A model generated the notes under the pieces. The model did not search any database. It was not told the origin of the DNA and saw only the letters and a program-made list of their open reading frames with translations. Shown here piece after piece: positions 60,535 through 64,000 of a stretch of 64,000 nt of DNA (the stretch's first letter is position 1; every line of letters starts with the position of its first letter). Made by a program: the position numbers and the translations under genes. Location: positions 868,001 through 932,000 of the forward strand of contig CAVQJL010000008.1 in the NCBI GenBank assembly GCA_963712815.1. The letters run 5' to 3'. Source of the DNA: RPQJ01 sp963712815 (GTDB lineage: Bacteria; Pseudomonadota; Gammaproteobacteria; Steroidobacterales; Steroidobacteraceae).

Positions 60535-61911
60535 ATGACGCTCGCCCTCGAGATCAACGACGTCGGCCTCGTGCTGGTGCGCGACGGCGAGATCGTCGCC
60601 GAGGAGCCGGGCTGCGCGATGCTCGACGGCCGTACGGTCGAAACCGGCAGCGCGGCGCTCAAACGCGCGCGCCTGAAGCCGCTCTACGCCGAGACCCGCC
60701 ACTGGCAGGACCTCGGCACCACGGCGCTGCCGCGACCAATGCCGGCCGCCGCAACCTATGCCGACGTCGCCTACGCGCAGCTCGCCGCTCTGGTGGAGGG
60801 GCTGCCTGGCGACGCGCGCGAAACGCTGCTTGCCGTGCCGGGTGGGTACTCGCGCGAGCAACTCGCCGTGCTGCTCGGCGTGGCGCGCGAGGCGGGCCTC
60901 ACGGTGGTCGGGCTGGTGGACGCGGGGCTCGCGGCCGCGGCGCTCGAGCCCGTGCCGGAATCCGTCGTGCAGCTCGAGCTGGCGACCCACCAGTCGGTGC
61001 TCACCGTGCTCGACCACGCGGGCGAGCTGCGCCGCTCCGTCTGCGAGCTGCTGCCGCGGCACGGCTGGCTGGCGCTGCAACAGGCCTGGCTCGACCTCGT
61101 GGCGGCGGCCTTCGTGCGCCGCACGCGCTTCGATCCGCTGCACGAGGCGGCGAGCGAGCAGCGGCTGTGGGACGCCCTGCCGGGCTGGCTCGCGGCACTC
61201 GAGCGGGACGCCGTCGTGACGGTCGACGCCCCGGCGGCGGGCGAGACGCTCACGGTCGAGCTGTCGCGCGCGGACTTCGCAGCCGCCGCCGCCGCGTCCT
61301 ACGACGCCGTGCTGCAGGCGCTGCAGCGTGCGCGGCCGGCGCGCGGCCCCCTGCAGCTGCGCGTGTCGCATCGGTGGGCGGGACTGCCCGGGTTCGCCGA
61401 GCGGCTGGCGGGGCTGCGCGACTGCGAGGTGCTGCGGCTGCCGCGCGGCGCGGCGGCGCTCGGTGCGCTCGCGTACGAGCGGGTGCTGCGTCGCGACCCG
61501 CAAGCGCTGGTGCTGGTGCAGCGGCTGCCGGTGGCGATGCGCGCGGTCGGTGCCACGCCGGCGGCGCCCGCGCCGTCCGTACCGCCCGGGGCGCGCCCGA
61601 CACACCTCGTGTACCGCGGCCTGGCCCGGACCCTGCTGGCCGAGCCGCTCGCGATCGGCGCGGCCGTGCCCGCGGGCCGGCGTGCCCTCGCGGTTCCGGC
61701 CGGTCCGGGAATCTCCAGGCTCCACTGCACGCTGGCGCGCGCGGCGGACGGCGTGTGGCTCGAGGACCTGAGCACCTACGGCACCTTCGTCAACGGCGAG
61801 CGGGTCGGCGGGCGCGTGTCGCTGCAGGCGGGCGACCGGCTGAGGCTCGGCAGCCCGGGGGTGGAGTGCGAGCTGGTGCGCGTGGTGGACGACGATGGCA
61901 CGGCGTCGTAA
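60535..61911 (+). CDS. FHA-domain protein with N-terminal actin/Hsp70-like region
   Basis: A 458-aa cytoplasmic protein. Residues about 1-340 resemble an ASKHA (Hsp70/actin/PilM) fold: LALEINDVGLVLVRDGEIVAEEPG, DGRTVETGSAALKRARLKP, then LLAVPGGYSREQLAVLLGVAREAGLTVVGLVDAGLAAAA. This part is divergent and nucleotide binding is not certain. The C-terminal FHA domain (about 365-455) is canonical: GISRLHCTLARA (Ser-Arg-x-His) and DLSTYGTFVNGERV. It should bind phosphothreonine, probably on a target of the cluster's kinase. It overlaps the next gene by 17 bases. Confidence 0.85.
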   Translation: MTLALEINDVGLVLVRDGEIVAEEPGCAMLDGRTVETGSAALKRARLKPLYAETRHWQDLGTTALPRPMPAAATYADVAYAQLAALVEGLPGDARETLLAVPGGYSREQLAVLLGVAREAGLTVVGLVDAGLAAAALEPVPESVVQLELATHQSVLTVLDHAGELRRSVCELLPRHGWLALQQAWLDLVAAAFVRRTRFDPLHEAASEQRLWDALPGWLAALERDAVVTVDAPAAGETLTVELSRADFAAAAAASYDAVLQALQRARPARGPLQLRVSHRWAGLPGFAERLAGLRDCEVLRLPRGAAALGALAYERVLRRDPQALVLVQRLPVAMRAVGATPAAPAPSVPPGARPTHLVYRGLARTLLAEPLAIGAAVPAGRRALAVPAGPGISRLHCTLARAADGVWLEDLSTYGTFVNGERVGGRVSLQAGDRLRLGSPGVECELVRVVDDDGTAS

Positions 61912-62989
61912 AGCCGAGGTCTTCAGCATGTCGTTCCTCGACGTGATCGCGTGCGGGTTCGGCGCGATCGTGCTCTTCTACACGATCCTGAGCGCGCAGG
62001 CCGGCGTGCAGCGGCAGGTGCGCAACGACGACCTGCAGGCGGAAGTGGACCGCCTCGAGGAGGAGGTCCTCGAGGGCTACAAGAACCTCGTCGTGCTGCG
62101 CAACTCGCTCGAGAGCACGGACGAGGCGGTGCCGGCCGAGGGGCTCGCGGCGCGAATCATCGAGGAGGCCGAGCGCCTGCGGCAGCAGCTCGCCGAGGCC
62201 GAGAACGACACGCTGTCGAAGCGCGAAACCATCGAGCGCCTGAAGCAGGATCTCAAGTCGCTCGAGGAGGGCACGCGCCGCCTGAGCGCGGGCACGCCCG
62301 ACCAGGGCCAGCCCGGCACGCGCATCAAGGGCTTCGTCGGCAGCGGCGACCGCCAGTACATCACCGGGCTCAAGGTCGGCGGCCAGCACATCCTGATCCT
62401 GGTGGACGTGTCGGCGAGCATGATGGACGACTCCGTCGTGAACGTGATCCGCCTGCGCAACATGCCGGAATCGCGGCGCATCGCCGCCGCCAAGTGGCGC
62501 CGCACGGTCGCGACCGTGGACTGGCTGACCTCGCAGCTGCCGGCGAAGTCGAAGTTCCAGGCCTACGCGTTCAACACCAGGGTGCGGGCGCTGGTGCCGG
62601 GCAGCGAGGGGCGCTGGCTCGCGGCCGACGACGCCACGGCACTCAACGACACGCTGCGCGAGCTGCGCCGCACCGTGCCGCAGGACGGCACCAGCCTCGA
62701 GAACGCCTTCGCCGCGATCGGGGCGCTGTCGCCGCGGCCGGACAACATCATCCTCGTCACCGACGGGCTGCCGACGCAGGGCGCCGCGCCGCCCGCCACG
62801 CGCAGGACCGTCGACGGCGAGGATCGGCTGCGGCTGTTCGAGCGCGCGCTCGCGCGGCTGCCGAAAGGCGTGCCGGTGAACGTGATCCTGCTGCCGATGG
62901 AGGGCGACCCGCTCGCGCCCGGTGCGTTCTGGACGCTGGCACGCCGCACCAACGGCGCGTTCCTGAGTCCCGCGAGGGACTGGCCGTGA
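61895..62989 (+). CDS. Membrane-anchored VWA protein with ExbD/MotB-like N-terminus (first copy)
   Basis: A 364-aa protein. EVFSMSFLDVIACGFGAIVLF (8-28) is a membrane segment with Asp16 near its start, like the FIDV of ExbD/TolR. A coiled coil (about 38-135) follows, then a VWA domain (about 160-350) with a full MIDAS: DVSAS (LILVDVSASMMDD), a Thr in QDGTSLENA and Asp in LVTDGLPT. The rest faces the periplasm if topology is as in ExbD. ATG at 61895 lies inside the FHA gene; the stop overlaps the next GTG. It forms a tandem pair with the following paralogue. Confidence 0.9.
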   Translation: MARRRKAEVFSMSFLDVIACGFGAIVLFYTILSAQAGVQRQVRNDDLQAEVDRLEEEVLEGYKNLVVLRNSLESTDEAVPAEGLAARIIEEAERLRQQLAEAENDTLSKRETIERLKQDLKSLEEGTRRLSAGTPDQGQPGTRIKGFVGSGDRQYITGLKVGGQHILILVDVSASMMDDSVVNVIRLRNMPESRRIAAAKWRRTVATVDWLTSQLPAKSKFQAYAFNTRVRALVPGSEGRWLAADDATALNDTLRELRRTVPQDGTSLENAFAAIGALSPRPDNIILVTDGLPTQGAAPPATRRTVDGEDRLRLFERALARLPKGVPVNVILLPMEGDPLAPGAFWTLARRTNGAFLSPARDWP

Positions 62990-63999
62990 AGCGCTCCCGG
63001 CTCGGCCGGCGCGACGTCGAGGTGTTCAGCCTGTCGTTCCTCGACGCGATCTGCTGCGGCTTCGGCGCGGTGATCCTGCTGCTGGTGCTCACCGAGGTCG
63101 GCGAGCCGGTGGTGTTCGAGAAGTCGCGCGAGGAGCTCGAGGGTCGCGTGCTCGACCTGCAGGCGCAGCTTGCCGAGATCCGCGGCACCAGCGAAGTGCT
63201 GAACCGCGAGCTCAGGGCGCGGCGCGTGCAGCTCTCGGAGGAGCAGCAGAAGATCGCGCGGTTGCGCGGGGATCTCAGCGCGCTGCGCGGGCAGTACGAG
63301 TCCTCGCGCAAGGACTCCGAGGTGGCCAACGAGATCGAGGGCCGGCTGGTCTCGGCCCAGCAGGAGCTCACCGAGGAGATGAAGCGGCTGCTCGGCGCGC
63401 AGTTCCGGCGGCGCGAGGACTCGCCGGTCGGCGGCGTGCCGGTGGACAGCGAGTACATCGTCTTCATCATCGACACCTCCGGCTCGATGGCCAACTACGC
63501 CTGGCCGCTGATGCTGCGCAAGATGCAGGAGGTGCTCGACGCCCACCCGACGGTGAAGGGCTGGCAGGTGATGAACGACATGGGCGGCTACATGTTCCCT
63601 TCCTACCGCGGCAAGTGGCTGCCGGACACGCCGGGGCAGCGCAAGATCGTGCTCGACCGGCTCCGCGACTGGTTCCCGTTCAGCAACTCGAGCCCGGTGG
63701 AGGGCATCGTCGAGGCGATCCGCACCTATCACTCGAGTGGGCTGCGCATCAGCCTGTACGTGCTCGGCGACGAGTTCACGGGCTCGTCGATCGACTCGGT
63801 GGTGCGCGCGATCGACGTCATCAACCGCGAGGACAGGAGCGGGCGGCGCCGCGTGCGCATCCACGCGATGGGATTCCCGGTGCGTCCCGACGCGCCGCAG
63901 TACACGAGCGTCCGCTTCGCGACCCTGATGCGCATCGTCTGCGACCGCAATGGCGGCACCTTCGTCGGGCTCAACGAGCCGGCGAGCTATCGACGCTGA
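62986..63999 (+). CDS. Membrane-anchored VWA protein with ExbD/MotB-like N-terminus (second copy)
   Basis: A 337-aa protein from GTG 62986, overlapping the previous stop (GTGA). EVFSLSFLDAICCGFGAVILL (12-32) again carries an Asp (Asp20) in SFLD. The coiled coil (about 40-140) is rich in Glu/Gln/Arg. The VWA domain (about 155-335) has MIDAS DTSGS (FIIDTSGSMAN) and later LGDEFTGSS and ICDRNGG-type VCDRNGGTFVGL. The two copies share N-terminal segment, coil and VWA plan, but the VWA sequences differ greatly, consistent with a heterodimer. The stop is the last codon before the window end, so the cluster may continue beyond. Confidence 0.9.
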   Translation: MKRSRLGRRDVEVFSLSFLDAICCGFGAVILLLVLTEVGEPVVFEKSREELEGRVLDLQAQLAEIRGTSEVLNRELRARRVQLSEEQQKIARLRGDLSALRGQYESSRKDSEVANEIEGRLVSAQQELTEEMKRLLGAQFRRREDSPVGGVPVDSEYIVFIIDTSGSMANYAWPLMLRKMQEVLDAHPTVKGWQVMNDMGGYMFPSYRGKWLPDTPGQRKIVLDRLRDWFPFSNSSPVEGIVEAIRTYHSSGLRISLYVLGDEFTGSSIDSVVRAIDVINREDRSGRRRVRIHAMGFPVRPDAPQYTSVRFATLMRIVCDRNGGTFVGLNEPASYRR

Positions 64000-64000
64000 T

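Noticed and set aside
59722..63999. Zorya-type anti-phage system
   Set aside because: A MotA-like protein is present, but there is no ZorB with an OmpA/peptidoglycan-binding domain and no ZorC/D helicase or ZorE nuclease. The VWA, FHA and kinase genes do not fit.

Overview
The window is about 64 kb of very GC-rich, densely coded bacterial chromosome. Gene content (ccoNOQP-G-H-I-S cluster, class I PHA synthase, FadD, PII, BamA/TamA-like outer-membrane protein, lipoproteins with Gram-negative lipoboxes, a canonical LexA box) indicates a proteobacterium. The cbb3 cluster order, the CTG-N10-CAG SOS box and the radical SAM gene of the PA0069 type favour a Gammaproteobacterium. That placement is inference: there is no rRNA or ribosomal marker here. 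I saw no tRNA, rRNA, CRISPR array, IS element, integrase or phage gene, and no gene-free stretch longer than 300 bases.

Layout. 1-927 (minus) is the 5' part of a PAS-PAS-histidine kinase; 1120-1557 is a small heat-shock protein. 1618-10120 (minus) is a complete cbb3 terminal-oxidase operon, ccoN-O-Q-P-(unknown membrane protein)-G-H-I-S-(COG2836 protein). Structural subunits, electron-transfer protein, copper ATPase and assembly factors lie in one transcription unit, divergent from a tandem universal stress protein. 11.4-21.7 kb holds a REC-PAS-GGDEF-EAL protein, a ferredoxin-reductase-like flavoprotein with PHA synthase, a DASS anion transporter, PII with a sigma-54-type promoter, a thioredoxin-fold ferredoxin, a quinone oxidoreductase and a POTRA/beta-barrel protein. 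21.7-28.1 kb (mostly minus) holds a coiled-coil membrane protein, a CIA30 protein, alcohol dehydrogenase, FadD, a thioesterase and a GST. 28.1-30.6 kb carries the two acetohydroxyacid synthase subunits, unusually split on opposite strands. 30.7-45.7 kb is mixed metabolism and envelope: LTA-synthase-like sulfatase-fold protein, ChrA, DsbA-like lipoprotein, glyoxalase, Tat-signal SDR, MurB, GST, glutamine-synthetase-like ligase, two alpha/beta hydrolases, MFS, IlvA and a class I amidotransferase. 45.7-51.1 kb holds a TolB-like/TPR protein, three small membrane proteins, an MFS exporter and a radical SAM gene directly behind a LexA box.

The most interesting region is 51182-63999, ten tightly packed or overlapping plus-strand genes. 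They encode three predicted lipoproteins (one an extreme Gly/Ser/Pro sequence), a transmembrane Ser/Thr kinase, a degenerate-FHA/PEGA/FGE-fold protein, a small exported protein, a MotA/TolQ/ExbB proton-channel subunit, a protein with a C-terminal canonical FHA domain, and two von Willebrand A proteins. The VWA proteins have N-terminal membrane segments resembling the proton-binding segment of ExbD/MotB. I read this as a candidate ion-driven envelope machine in which VWA proteins replace ExbD/TolR/MotB, controlled by Ser/Thr phosphorylation. I do not recognise it as a named system.
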